Assembly (NCBI RefSeq): GCF_905220975.1
Contig: NZ_CAJNBK010000004.1
Coordinates: 186,001-250,000 of the forward strand
Length of the DNA stretch: 64,000 nt
Direction of reading: 5' to 3'
Origin: Paraburkholderia haematera
Lineage (GTDB): Bacteria > Pseudomonadota > Gammaproteobacteria > Burkholderiales > Burkholderiaceae
The first letter of the stretch is position 1. Every line of letters starts with the position of its first letter. Shown one piece after another: positions 1 through 8,811 of this stretch. Made by a program: the position numbers and the translations under genes. The notes beneath the pieces were generated by a model. That model had not been told where the DNA came from and did not search any database. It saw only the letters and a list, made by a program, of their open reading frames with translations.

Positions 1-644
1 CCGCGAGCGGCGACGAACGGTCTCGCTTCGTCCTTGCAGAACAGTATGACTTTCGTACGCCACGCGTGACCCTCAACGTGGACGATGCCATCGGCACCGT
101 TGCGCGCACGAGTGTGATTGGCGGTGCGTCGTACAAGCTGGGTGCGGGATTTTCGGCGGAACAGGCCGTGGAGTACAGCCAGGCCAATCGCTACCTGACG
201 AATGCGGAAGCCGGTTTCGGCTGGTCGCCGGCTTCACGGCAGGTGTTGAATGTAGCGTATCGCTACACGCGCGCCAACAGCACGCTCGACTATCAACCGG
301 TGAATCAGTTCATCGTGTCCGAGCAATGGCCGCTGTTGCACAACATTGTCAGCGTGGCGCGGGTCAATTACGACATGAGCACACACCGGCTGATCGCAGG
401 ATTGCTCGGACTTCAATACGATGCGGATTGCTGGTCGTTCGGCGTCGCGTTCGAGAAATACACCAACGCCACCAGCTCGACCACGTCTCCCAGCACCGGC
501 ACGCGGGTGTTGATGCAGCTTCAGCTCAAAGGCTTTTCGCAGGTGGATAACGGCTTGCTCAATCAGTTTCGCGCGAATGTGCCGGGCTATACGCCGGCGA
601 CAACGGAAAGCGAACCGATATCCCGGTTTAGCGATTATCCGTAA
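1..644 (+). CDS. lptD: LPS-assembly protein LptD, C-terminal part (5' end outside window)
   Basis: The reading frame is open from the left edge, so this is the 3' part of a longer gene; an internal GTG at 66 is not the start. LptD is the outer-membrane barrel that, with LptE, inserts lipopolysaccharide into the outer leaflet. The visible part has alternating amphipathic beta-strands and the family's closing block, a Tyr-Asp-Ala-Asp-Cys-Trp motif followed by a strand ending in LQLKGFSQVDNG and a VPGYTP tail. The Cys in that motif corresponds to the disulphide cysteines near the LptD C-terminus. It converges on the Lrp gene with only 23 bp between stops. No surA gene follows, although surA is the usual neighbour of the primary lptD in many proteobacteria, so an accessory copy is possible. 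Confidence 0.8.
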   Translation, partial: ASGDERSRFVLAEQYDFRTPRVTLNVDDAIGTVARTSVIGGASYKLGAGFSAEQAVEYSQANRYLTNAEAGFGWSPASRQVLNVAYRYTRANSTLDYQPVNQFIVSEQWPLLHNIVSVARVNYDMSTHRLIAGLLGLQYDADCWSFGVAFEKYTNATSSTTSPSTGTRVLMQLQLKGFSQVDNGLLNQFRANVPGYTPATTESEPISRFSDYP

Positions 645-667
645 AACGGGCTGTTGTGGCTGTTGTA

Positions 668-1165
668 TTAGTGGTGGTTCTGCGAGAACAGCGTTTCGAG
701 CGGGTAATGACTCTTCACGAACGGCGACTTGATGATCACGTAGCTGAAGTACTTCTCGATGCCGATATCGCGTTCCAGCAGACCTTCCACGATGCTCTGA
801 TAGTGGCTGACACTACGCGTGACGAACTTCAGCAGATAGTCATAACCGCCGCTCGCCAGATGGCACTCGACGATCTCGTCGACGTCTTTGATCGCATTCA
901 CGAACTTGATGAAGTCTTCCCGCCGATGATCGGCGAGCGTGACTTCCGTGAACACGATCTGCACGTCGCCGAGTTTTTCGAGCTGGATTTGCGCACCGTA
1001 GCCGATGATGTAGCCGGCCTTTTCCAGGCGCTTGACCCGGATCAGGCAAGGACTGGGCGAAAGGCCGACCGCGTCGGCAAGCTCGACGTTGGTTATGCGG
1101 CCTTTCTTTTGCAACTGGGAAAGTATGCGCAGATCAATCCGGTCCAGCTTGCTGTCGCTGCTCAT
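668..1165 (-). CDS. Lrp/AsnC family transcriptional regulator
   Basis: A 165-residue protein of the usual Lrp size. Residues about 5-60 form the winged helix-turn-helix (core RIDLRILSQLQKKGRITN, then ELADAVGLS and the RVKRLEKAGYI recognition segment). Residues about 70-150 form the alpha/beta ligand domain, with the SGGYDYLLKF strand typical of amino-acid-sensing Lrp proteins. Such regulators bind DNA as octamers and respond to an amino acid. The gene is the last of four minus-strand genes, 53 bp after the aminotransferase stop, so it probably controls aminotransferase expression and perhaps the divergent aldehyde dehydrogenase. Family assignment is firm; the effector is unknown. Confidence 0.93.
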   Translation of the reverse strand: MSSDSKLDRIDLRILSQLQKKGRITNVELADAVGLSPSPCLIRVKRLEKAGYIIGYGAQIQLEKLGDVQIVFTEVTLADHRREDFIKFVNAIKDVDEIVECHLASGGYDYLLKFVTRSVSHYQSIVEGLLERDIGIEKYFSYVIIKSPFVKSHYPLETLFSQNHH

Positions 1166-1218
1166 CGTAACGTTATCGCTCCGGCGATGGGTGAAAGGGT
1201 CTCGAACGGTCCTCTACT

Positions 1219-2616
1219 CTAGCACGCAGTGGCATGAATTTTGACCTTCAGCGCGGCCCGGACATCGGCTTGTGCGAGAACGTCGTCGAGGGTTTTTTCG
1301 AGGCGCTCGAACATCAGATCGAACTCGGCCTCGGTGTACGACAGCGCCGGCGCAAAGCCGAGAATATTGTCGCCGAACGCACGGAAAATCAGGCGGTTCT
1401 CGTACGCGGCGGCGGCGATCCGTTCGGACAGTTTCAGCGCGGGATCGAAACCGGCCTTGCTGTCTTTGTCCGATACGAGTTCGAGCGCGCCGAGCAGGCC
1501 GCGATGGCGCGAGTCGCCTACCAGCGGATGCGCGAGCAGCGCGTCGAGGCCGCGGGCGAAACGTGGGCCACGCGCCACGCCGTTCGCGAGCAGGCCGCCT
1601 TCCTGATACAGGCGCAGCACTTCGAGACCGATTGCCGCGCTAACCGGATGGGCCGAGTACGTATGGCCGTGGCCGACGATCGCTTCGGCGTCGCCATCGG
1701 CAATGCCCTGATAGATTTCGTCAGACATCAGCACGGCGCCCATCGGCGCATAGCCCGCGGTCAAACCCTTCGCCACCGTCATCAGATCCGGTTCGACGTT
1801 TTCGCCCTGGCAGGCGAATAACGGACCCGTGCGGCCGAAACCGGTGATGACTTCATCGGCGACGAACAGAATGCCGAGCTTGCGGCAACTTTCACGCATC
1901 GCTTTCAACCAGCCTACCGGCGGCACGATCACGCCGCCCGAGCCCTGAATCGGTTCGCAGAAGAAGGCCGCCACGTTGTCCGCGCCGAGTTCGGCCACCT
2001 TTGCTTCGAGCGCGGCCACCGAGGCGGCGATCAACGCGGCGTCGTCGGCGAAATCGTTGCGGTACGCGTACGGCGACGGCAGATGGTGCTGGTTCGGCAG
2101 CGGCAGATCGAAATGGCGGTGGAACGCGGGCAACGCGGTCAGCCCCGCACCCACCGTCGACGAGCCGTGATAGCCGCGTTGCAGCGCGATGATGTGTTTC
2201 TTCTGCGGCCGGCCGGTCGCGTTGAAGTAGTGCGTGATGAAGCGGATGGCCGAATCGACCGCGTCGGAGCCGCCTAGCGTGAAATACACGTGTTGCAGCG
2301 AAGCGGGCGACACCTCTACCAGCTTTTGCGCCAATTCGATCGCCGGGGCCGAGCCGAAATGAAAATAGCCGGTCGCGTAGGGCAGTTTCTTCATCTGTTC
2401 GGTGGCGGCGTCGACAATGCTTTGCTGGCCGTAGCCCACATTGACGCACCACAGGCCGGAGAAGGCGTCGAGCAGTTCGTTGCCGGCCGCGTCGCGCAGA
2501 AACGCGCCGCTGGCGGACTCGAGAACGGTGACGCCGCGGGCCTCGTGCGCGCGGTAATTGATGACGGGGTGAATCAGATGCTTGCGGTCGGCTTCAATGA
2601 GCGAATGAATCGGCAT
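1219..2616 (-). CDS. PLP-dependent class III aminotransferase (omega-amino acid/amine type)
   Basis: A 465-residue fold-type I class III aminotransferase, which moves an amino group from an omega-amino acid or amine to a keto acid such as pyruvate. The PLP lysine is Lys283 in VAKGLTAGYAPMGA, and Asp254 in FVADEVITGFGR binds the pyridine nitrogen. The GGSDAVDSAIR stretch near 115-125 and the substrate Trp in FSGLWCVNVGYG are typical of the omega-transaminase branch. It lies in a minus-strand run with a 2-hydroxyacid dehydrogenase upstream and an Lrp regulator downstream, and an aldehyde dehydrogenase diverges from the run. The set fits amine to aldehyde to acid catabolism. The exact substrate cannot be read from sequence. 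Confidence 0.92.
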   Translation of the reverse strand: MPIHSLIEADRKHLIHPVINYRAHEARGVTVLESASGAFLRDAAGNELLDAFSGLWCVNVGYGQQSIVDAATEQMKKLPYATGYFHFGSAPAIELAQKLVEVSPASLQHVYFTLGGSDAVDSAIRFITHYFNATGRPQKKHIIALQRGYHGSSTVGAGLTALPAFHRHFDLPLPNQHHLPSPYAYRNDFADDAALIAASVAALEAKVAELGADNVAAFFCEPIQGSGGVIVPPVGWLKAMRESCRKLGILFVADEVITGFGRTGPLFACQGENVEPDLMTVAKGLTAGYAPMGAVLMSDEIYQGIADGDAEAIVGHGHTYSAHPVSAAIGLEVLRLYQEGGLLANGVARGPRFARGLDALLAHPLVGDSRHRGLLGALELVSDKDSKAGFDPALKLSERIAAAAYENRLIFRAFGDNILGFAPALSYTEAEFDLMFERLEKTLDDVLAQADVRAALKVKIHATAC

Positions 2617-2812
2617 GATGGTTTCTCGTCGCGGGGAAGGGCTGTTGACCGTTCCATACTACTGATCCACGGCGATCGCCTGCTCACCTAAACAATTGTC
2701 TGAAAAGCGCGCGCGACGCGTTTTGATGCGTGGTCATAGCATTTTCTGCTGCGGACGCTGAAAAGCCGCGCGCGGGGTGGGTGTTTATTCGGGCATTCAT
2801 CCAGCGCCGCGC

Positions 2813-3739
2813 TTAATAACCCTGGGTCCGGTCAATCTGACCGAGCATCGGCAGGCCTTCGCGATGGCGGCGCAGATTGTCCAGCACCACCTCCACGGCG
2901 CTCTCGGGCCGCGTCGCGCTGGCGATATGGGGTGTGATACGCACGCGTGGATGCGTCCACAACCGATGACCGGCGGGCAGCGGCTCGGGATCCGTGACGT
3001 CGAGAATGGCGTTGTGCAACTGGCCGCTGTCTAGCGCCGCCAGCAGGTCCGGCTGATTCAGGTGCGGTCCGCGCCCCGTTTGAATTAGCGACGCGCCGCG
3101 CGGCAGCCTCGCGAACAACCCGGCATTGAGCAAGCCGCGCGTGGCGGGCGTGAGCGGCAGCAGGCAGACCAGAATATCGGTGCGGGCGAGAAATTCGTCG
3201 AGCGCGCTTTCGCCCGCATAGCAATCGACGCCCTCGATCTCACGCGGCGAACGGCTCCATCCCGCACAGGCAAAGCCGAATAAGCGCAGCTTTTCCAGCA
3301 CGGCCGTGCCTAATACGCCAAGCCCCAGCACGCCGATGCGGCGCGCGCCGGCCGGCTTGAGCGGCAGTTCGCGCCAGACCTGCTGGTGTTGCTGAAGACC
3401 ATAGTCGAACAGATCGCGATGAATCGTCAGCACGGCTTGCGTGACGTACTCCACCATTCCTTCGACGATGCCCGGCTCGATCATCCGCACCACGGGCACG
3501 TGCGCGGGCACACCCGACAGGTCGAACTGGTCGATGCCCGCGCCGACTGAAAACACGACTTCGAGATTGGGGAACAGGCGAGTGGGATCGTCAGGCGGTT
3601 GCCAGGCGGCGAGGTAGCGGATGGCGTCTGGGTCGCCCAGTTCGGGCCAGATGTGGAACGGCAAGTCCGGTGCTTTCTGCGCGAAGAGTTTTGCCCATTG
3701 CGCGCCGCGCGCCGGGTCGGCTTTATAAAGGAAGGCCAT
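2813..3739 (-). CDS. Glyoxylate/hydroxypyruvate reductase A-like dehydrogenase
   Basis: A 308-residue D-isomer-specific 2-hydroxyacid dehydrogenase resembling GhrA, which reduces glyoxylate or hydroxypyruvate with NADPH. The Rossmann nucleotide-binding loop is GVLGLGVLGTAV. The catalytic Arg lies in QTGRGPHLNQPDL, the Glu in the DVTDPEPLPAGH segment, and the catalytic His in TPHIASATRP. The ATG follows the GNAT stop by 6 bp, so the two are co-transcribed; 196 bp separate it from the aminotransferase. A role in removing the keto or hydroxy acid made by the aminotransferase is plausible but inferred. Confidence 0.9.
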   Translation of the reverse strand: MAFLYKADPARGAQWAKLFAQKAPDLPFHIWPELGDPDAIRYLAAWQPPDDPTRLFPNLEVVFSVGAGIDQFDLSGVPAHVPVVRMIEPGIVEGMVEYVTQAVLTIHRDLFDYGLQQHQQVWRELPLKPAGARRIGVLGLGVLGTAVLEKLRLFGFACAGWSRSPREIEGVDCYAGESALDEFLARTDILVCLLPLTPATRGLLNAGLFARLPRGASLIQTGRGPHLNQPDLLAALDSGQLHNAILDVTDPEPLPAGHRLWTHPRVRITPHIASATRPESAVEVVLDNLRRHREGLPMLGQIDRTQGY

Positions 3740-3745
3740 GGTGGG

Positions 3746-4642
3746 TCAGAGAATCGCCTGATTGATGATGCCGTATTGCAGATAGGGCGCGGTGTTGTCT
3801 GCGTTGTTACCCGCGGCATGGCCCGCGTTCGCAAGATCGGCCGGCGTGGCATGCCGAACCATTTTGACGACCGTATCCACCCGCGGCAGCCCCAACTGCT
3901 CCAGCCATTCGGTTAGCCCGCTCTCGCCCGGCGTATCGATGCGCACGAACACGCCTTCGTTCAGCGCCAGCCAGTGGCTGATCAACGCTTTGGCGCGACT
4001 TGTGTCCTCCGACGCGGGCGCGACCACCGGTCCGATCGCAAAGCCGCGGCCGAAGCGGCGAAACAGGGCGAAGCCGACCAGTTCACCGTCGCGATCGAGG
4101 GCGATGCCGTCGGCGGCGCTCAACAAGGCGGGCAAGACTTCGCCACGATCCAGGCCGCTCGCCTGCGATGCCAGTTCGACCAGCCGTGCCGTATCGCTCG
4201 ACCCGAGCGGGCGCAGACGCTCTCCTGGCGGCAAGGAAACGAGCGGCGGCTGGAATACGGCGCCTTGATGCTGGTCGAGCGTACCGATCGCGCAAAAACC
4301 GAGCTTTTCATACAAAGGCTGACCGGCGGCGGTGGCGTGCAGAAACGTGACCCGGCTGCCGAGTTCTTCCAGCACCAGTTCCATCAGCTTTCTGCCGATG
4401 CCAAGCCCTTGCCGCTCGGGGGACACGATCACCATGCCGAGCGAGGCCCGGTCGGCGCCGTATTTCCAGCACAGCGCCGTGCCGATCACGCCGCTCGCGT
4501 CTTCCGCGACGAAACCCACGCCCAGCTGCGCGACGAATCTCCAGTCGTCCGCGCGATGCGGCCATTTGAGTTCGACCGTCAGCGCGTGCGCGGCGGCGAT
4601 GTCCTCGTGGGTGAAGCGTCTAGTGGTGATCGAATCGGACAC
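3746..4642 (-). CDS. GNAT family N-acetyltransferase, two-domain
   Basis: A 298-residue protein with an N-terminal GNAT domain (about 1-125) carrying the acetyl-CoA loop VSPERQGLGIGRKLMEL and the YEKLGF motif. A second region (about 140-275), with the DGELVGFALFRRFGRG strand, resembles a degenerate second GNAT/YitH-type domain. The start is GTG at 4642, chosen because a GGGAG Shine-Dalgarno lies just upstream. It is the first gene of the minus-strand set GNAT, reductase, aminotransferase, Lrp. The acceptor amine is unknown; acylation of an amine intermediate of the neighbouring pathway is a possibility. Confidence 0.85.
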   Translation of the reverse strand: MSDSITTRRFTHEDIAAAHALTVELKWPHRADDWRFVAQLGVGFVAEDASGVIGTALCWKYGADRASLGMVIVSPERQGLGIGRKLMELVLEELGSRVTFLHATAAGQPLYEKLGFCAIGTLDQHQGAVFQPPLVSLPPGERLRPLGSSDTARLVELASQASGLDRGEVLPALLSAADGIALDRDGELVGFALFRRFGRGFAIGPVVAPASEDTSRAKALISHWLALNEGVFVRIDTPGESGLTEWLEQLGLPRVDTVVKMVRHATPADLANAGHAAGNNADNTAPYLQYGIINQAIL

Positions 4643-4981
4643 GCCGTACTCCCTGAATGGCTGAAGGCTTACGCCGTCACTGTGTCATCCGGTGCGCGGT
4701 GTGACTAGGACGATCTTTTTATCCGGGGCGCTCGAAGGGGCCGCATCGCAAATCGATGCAAAACGCCCAGTTTGGTCGCTCATTACAGGCGTGTTCTGCT
4801 GCGCGGGGATTTTTGTCGGCGACATATGCCATGCCTGCGGCTCTACGATTTTGTCATGGCGGCGGCGTTGTCTCGACGCACCGCCCGGGACTCATAGCCA
4901 GTCACCCAGCCAGCCACCCAGCCGGCTTCACAGCCAGCTACACAGCCAGCTTCACAGCCCGTCACACAGGACACTTCTCTC
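4643..4981. promoter_or_regulatory. Divergent intergenic region between GNAT operon and aldehyde dehydrogenase
   Basis: This 339-bp gap separates two divergent transcription units and must hold both promoters. No convincing coding sequence was seen. Its right part holds degenerate 12-bp tandem repeats, listed separately. No specific -35/-10 pair is claimed. An Lrp site is likely by context but was not identified. Confidence 0.6.
4892..4970. repeat. Degenerate 12-bp tandem repeat upstream of aldehyde dehydrogenase
   Basis: About six imperfect copies of a 12-bp unit close to CACAGCCAGCTT lie directly before the aldehyde dehydrogenase start at 4982. The units vary at the third to fifth and last bases. 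The array would be transcribed in the 5' leader. The copy number could vary by slippage and shift promoter or ribosome-binding geometry. Confidence 0.75.
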
Positions 4982-6484
4982 ATGGACAGCTTCAATCCGG
5001 ACGACGTCGCGTTTCGCAGCGGACATTTCATCGGCGGCGAGTATGTCGAAGCAGACTTGCGCAGCGGCGAGCACCGCCTCGAGGTGGCACGCCCCTCGGA
5101 CGGCGTGGCCTACGCGTGGGTGCCGGTCGCCGGTGCCGAGACGGTGGATCGCGCGGTGGAGAACGCGTGGCAGGCGTTCAGAACGAGCGGCTGGGCGCGC
5201 ATGGCGCCGCGTGAGCGCGCGAAGATTTTGCGCCGTTTTGCCGATCTGGTCGAAGCCGATGCGCCGTATCTGGGCCGTCTGGAAGCGCTCGGCTCCACGC
5301 GCCCGATCGCTCAGGCAACCGGCTGGGACGTGCCGTTCACCGCCGAAGGCATTCGCTTCTACGCCGAGTTCGCCGACAAGCTGGGCGGCGACGTGGCCGC
5401 GACCGATCACGATCATCTGGGTATGACGATTGCCGAACCGTACGGCGTGATCGGCGCGATCGCGCCGTGGAATTTCCCGCTCGTGATGGCGTCGTGGAAG
5501 ATCGCGCCCGCTCTGGCGGCGGGCAACGCGGTGGTGCTGAAGCCTTCGGAGATGACGCCGTTCTCGGTGTTGCGGCTCGCCGAACTGGCCGTGCAGGCGG
5601 GTGTGCCGGCCGGTATCTTCAACGTGGTGCAAGGCGACGGCCGCGTTACCGGCGACGCGCTGGTGCGCCATCCGAAGATCAGCAAGGTCACCTTCACCGG
5701 TTCCACGCGCACGGGCGCCGCGATCATGGCGGCCTGCGCCCAGAGCGGCACCAAGCCGGTCACGCTCGAACTGGGCGGCAAGAGTCCGCAAATCGTGTTC
5801 GCGGACGCCCCGCGTCTCGACGACGTGGCGCGCCGGATTGCCGGCGCCATTACCGGGAATGCCGGCCAGGTGTGCGTCGCGGGCTCGCGGCTGCTGGTCG
5901 AGCGGAGTCTCGCGGAGCCGCTTGCCGAGCGCATCGGCCGAGTTTTCGCCGAGTTGAAGCCCGGCGCGACCTGGGCCGCCGGCACCACGTTGTCGCCGAT
6001 CATTTCCGCGCCGCAGGCCGCGCGCATCGAAGGGATCGTCGGGCGCACGCTGGAGGCGGGCGCGACGCTGCGCTATGGCGGCGTGCGCGTCGACGGCGGG
6101 GGTGCCGACGCGTTGAACGGCGCGTTCTATACCCCGACGCTGCTCACGGATGTCACGTCCCACTCCGAGGCGGTGCGCGAAGAGGTGTTCGGTCCGGTGC
6201 TGACGCTGCAGACCTTCGATACGGAAGAAGAGGCGCTCGCGCTTGCCCAGCATCCCGAGTACGGACTGGCTGCCGGCGTGCACACAGGGGATCTTGGCCG
6301 CGCGCTGCGCTTTGTGCGTGGCCTCGAAGCGGGCACGGTCTGGGTTAACCGCTACGGCCGCACCTCCGACTTCATGATCCCCACGGGCGGCTACAAGCGC
6401 TCCGGCATCGGCAAGGATCTCGGCCGCCAGGCTTACGAGGCAAACCTGCGTTTCAAGAGCGTGCTGATCGACCTGCGGCCTTGA
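4982..6484 (+). CDS. NAD(P)-dependent aldehyde dehydrogenase
   Basis: A 500-residue aldehyde dehydrogenase, which oxidises an aldehyde to its acid. The oxyanion Asn164 lies in PWNFP, Glu263 in LELGGKSPQ and the catalytic Cys298 in GNAGQVCVAGSR. The cofactor Lys187 (VVLKPSE) is present, as is the FTGSTRTGA loop at 238-246. Length is normal. It is alone on the plus strand between two tandem-repeat tracts and divergent from the aminotransferase set. The flavin oxidases at 7.5 and 16 kb would make aldehydes or keto acids, so it could serve either neighbour; the substrate is not determined. Confidence 0.93.
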   Translation: MDSFNPDDVAFRSGHFIGGEYVEADLRSGEHRLEVARPSDGVAYAWVPVAGAETVDRAVENAWQAFRTSGWARMAPRERAKILRRFADLVEADAPYLGRLEALGSTRPIAQATGWDVPFTAEGIRFYAEFADKLGGDVAATDHDHLGMTIAEPYGVIGAIAPWNFPLVMASWKIAPALAAGNAVVLKPSEMTPFSVLRLAELAVQAGVPAGIFNVVQGDGRVTGDALVRHPKISKVTFTGSTRTGAAIMAACAQSGTKPVTLELGGKSPQIVFADAPRLDDVARRIAGAITGNAGQVCVAGSRLLVERSLAEPLAERIGRVFAELKPGATWAAGTTLSPIISAPQAARIEGIVGRTLEAGATLRYGGVRVDGGGADALNGAFYTPTLLTDVTSHSEAVREEVFGPVLTLQTFDTEEEALALAQHPEYGLAAGVHTGDLGRALRFVRGLEAGTVWVNRYGRTSDFMIPTGGYKRSGIGKDLGRQAYEANLRFKSVLIDLRP

Positions 6485-6489
6485 AGCGA

Positions 6490-6538
6490 AACCCGCAACA
6501 CCGGTAACACCCGCAACACCCGCAACACCCGCAACACC
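6490..6538. repeat. 9-bp tandem repeat (AACACCCGC type) after aldehyde dehydrogenase
   Basis: About five copies of a 9-bp unit close to AACACCCGC begin six bases after the aldehyde dehydrogenase stop; the last three are identical. There are no unique spacers, so this is a simple satellite and not a CRISPR array. Confidence 0.8.
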
Positions 6539-6745
6539 AATGTGGACGGGCCTTCCAGCCCATCCACCGCAGACTGTGCTGCGCAACGGCCTCAAAACGC
6601 ATGGTTTGTGTCATCAGCAGCGCCCGAATCAGAAACATCTATGTTTTTGCGCTGATTAAATCTTTAACAGGAATGAGCTTTACCTGCTTTCCCTGCTTTC
6701 GCCAATGAGCTCGCAGCGAGTTCACCACCACGATAGGACTGCACC

Positions 6746-7414
6746 ATGATCGAATTCGAACCGAAATACATCACCTTCGACTGTTACGGCACCCTCACGA
6801 AGTTCCGCATGGCCGACATGACCCGCGAAATGTTCGGCAACGTGCTGCAAGGCGACGACCTGGAGAAGCTCGTTGCGTTCTACGCGGGCTATCGCCGCGA
6901 CGAAGTACTCGGCGCATGGAAGCCGTACCGCGACGTGGTGGTCAACGCATTGCGCCGCGCGTGCAAGCGCATGAACGTCGAGTTCAATGAAGTGGAAGCC
7001 GAGAAGATCTACACCGCCGTGCCGACCTGGGGCCCGCATCCGGACGTGCCAGAAGGCCTCTCGCGCCTGGCCAAAAAGTATAAGCTGGTGATTCTGTCGA
7101 ACGCCTCGAACAACCAGATCCAGAGCAACGTCGACAAGCTCGGCGCGCCGTTCCACGCGGTCTTCACCGCCGAGCAGGCACAGTCGTACAAGCCGCGCAT
7201 GCAAGGCTTCGAATACATGTTCGACCAGCTCAACTGCAATCCGGAAGACGTGCTGCACGTGTCGTCGAGCCTGCGCTACGACCTGATGACCGCACACGAC
7301 CTGGGCATCAAGCACAAGGCCTTTGTCAAGCGCGGCCACGAACCGTCTACGCCGTACTACCAGTACTACGAAGTCAACGACATTCCGCACCTGGCTGCGG
7401 AACTCGGCCTGTAA
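6746..7414 (+). CDS. Haloacid dehalogenase, type II (HAD superfamily)
   Basis: A 222-residue HAD hydrolase of the L-2-haloacid dehalogenase branch. The nucleophile Asp12 is in TFDCYGTL, the motif II Ser in ILSNAS, the motif III Lys in QSYKPRM, and the SSSLRYD acidic motif IV follows. These residues fit dehalogenase or phosphatase chemistry. It is the first gene of the long plus-strand operon ending at 17543. Similar genes often accompany flavin amine oxidases and peptide-type importers, where the true substrate is usually unknown. A promoter should lie in the 261-bp gap upstream, but none was confidently identified. Confidence 0.88.
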   Translation: MIEFEPKYITFDCYGTLTKFRMADMTREMFGNVLQGDDLEKLVAFYAGYRRDEVLGAWKPYRDVVVNALRRACKRMNVEFNEVEAEKIYTAVPTWGPHPDVPEGLSRLAKKYKLVILSNASNNQIQSNVDKLGAPFHAVFTAEQAQSYKPRMQGFEYMFDQLNCNPEDVLHVSSSLRYDLMTAHDLGIKHKAFVKRGHEPSTPYYQYYEVNDIPHLAAELGL

Positions 7415-7469
7415 GCGCCGGTTGCGGCAATCACTGCCTCGCTCATTGCCCCTCTCAAGGACAGACCGG

Positions 7470-8744
7470 ATGAAGCTCGATTCCTATTGGCTCGACACCG
7501 CACCGCCGCTCGTTTCGGCGTGTGAAGGTCCGGTGGAAGGTCAGACCGATGTCGTCGTGATCGGCGGCGGCTTCACCGGGCTGTCGGCGGCGCAGGCGTT
7601 GGGCAAACGGGGTGCCTCGGTGACGGTGCTCGACGCGGGGCGCATCGGCGGTGGCGCGTCCGGGCGCAACGGCGGGCAGGTCAATACCGGCGTCGCGCAG
7701 GACTTCGTCGCGCTGGTCGCGCAACTCGGTGTGGAGCGGGCCAGTGCCTGCTACCGCGCGTTTTCGGATGCGGTCGATACGGTCGAACGCCTGATTCGCG
7801 AGGAGGGCATCGACTGCAATTACATCGCGACCGGCAAGCTGAAGCTGGCATCGAAACCGCATCACTTCGCGCATCTGGAGAAGACGGCGGAGTTGATCCG
7901 GCGCGAAGTCGATACGGATATCGAACTAATCGGGCGGGAACGGATTCGCGACGAAATCCAGTCGGACAGTTTTCACGGCGGACTGCTGCAACGGCATGGC
8001 GGTCAGATGCATATGGGCAAGTTCACGGTCGGACTTGCAAGTGCCGCAGTTCGGCGCGGCGCGAAGCTGTATGAAAACGCGGCGGTCACCGCGATCGCGA
8101 AAGACGGCGGTGGCTTCAAGGTCACCACTGAGCGCGGCGAAGTGCGCGCGAAGCAGGTGCTGATTGCGACCGGCCCGTCGCGGCATGGTCCGTTCGGCTG
8201 GTATCGCCGGCGGCTCGCGCCGATCGGCTCGTTCATCGTGGTGACGGAACCGCTGTCGCCGGACCTGTTGACGCAGGTGTTTCCGAACCAGCGCGCGTAT
8301 ACCACCACGCGTTTGATGCACAACTACTTCCGCGTGACGCCCGATTCGCGTTTGCTGTTCGGTGGCCGCGCGCGCTTTACGGCCTCCGAGCAGCCGTCGG
8401 ACGCGAAGAGCGGAAGGATTCTGCAGCAGGGTCTCGCCGAGCTGTTCCCGATGCTGGCCGGCGCGCGTATCGACTATTGCTGGGGCGGCCTCGTCGACAT
8501 GACTGCCGATCGCCTGCCGCATGCCGGGCAGCACGACGGTATCTATTTTTCGCTGGGATATAGCGGCCACGGCACGCAGATGTCGACGCACATGGGCCAG
8601 GTGATGGCCGACGTGATGGACGGCCACGAAGAGCGCAATCCGTGGCGCGAGTCCGAATGGCCCGCGATTCCGGGGCACACCGGCAAACCCTGGTTCCTGC
8701 CGCTGGTGGGGACGTACTACCGCATCAAAGACATTTTCTATTGA
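7470..8744 (+). CDS. FAD-dependent amine/amino-acid oxidoreductase (DAO family)
   Basis: The start is set at ATG 7470 (residues KLDSYWLDTAPP) because a CAAGG ribosome site precedes it and upstream codons give a non-homologous Ser/Arg-rich leader. The protein is 424 residues. The FAD-binding GGGFTG is at 32-37 and a GGGASGRNGGQ loop follows, the signature of gamma-glutamylputrescine oxidase (PuuB)-like DAO flavoproteins. The C-terminal GYSGHGTQMSTHMGQ segment closes the FAD site. It follows the dehalogenase by 55 bp and precedes the importer, consistent with oxidising the imported amine or N-substituted amino acid. Confidence 0.92.
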   Translation: MKLDSYWLDTAPPLVSACEGPVEGQTDVVVIGGGFTGLSAAQALGKRGASVTVLDAGRIGGGASGRNGGQVNTGVAQDFVALVAQLGVERASACYRAFSDAVDTVERLIREEGIDCNYIATGKLKLASKPHHFAHLEKTAELIRREVDTDIELIGRERIRDEIQSDSFHGGLLQRHGGQMHMGKFTVGLASAAVRRGAKLYENAAVTAIAKDGGGFKVTTERGEVRAKQVLIATGPSRHGPFGWYRRRLAPIGSFIVVTEPLSPDLLTQVFPNQRAYTTTRLMHNYFRVTPDSRLLFGGRARFTASEQPSDAKSGRILQQGLAELFPMLAGARIDYCWGGLVDMTADRLPHAGQHDGIYFSLGYSGHGTQMSTHMGQVMADVMDGHEERNPWRESEWPAIPGHTGKPWFLPLVGTYYRIKDIFY

Positions 8745-8811
8745 TTCCTCACTGTTGTATTTGCCATTACAAACCACGCTGCTATCCCTGTCACCCTCGC
8801 GGAGAAGTTCG

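Noticed and set aside
6490..6538. Possible CRISPR-like array
   Set aside because: 9-bp units with no spacers; a simple tandem repeat. The same holds for the arrays at 4892 and 23847.
4952..6595. 547-residue open frame on the minus strand
   Set aside because: It is antisense to the aldehyde dehydrogenase, Arg/His/Gln-rich without any family motif, and explained by high GC at third positions.
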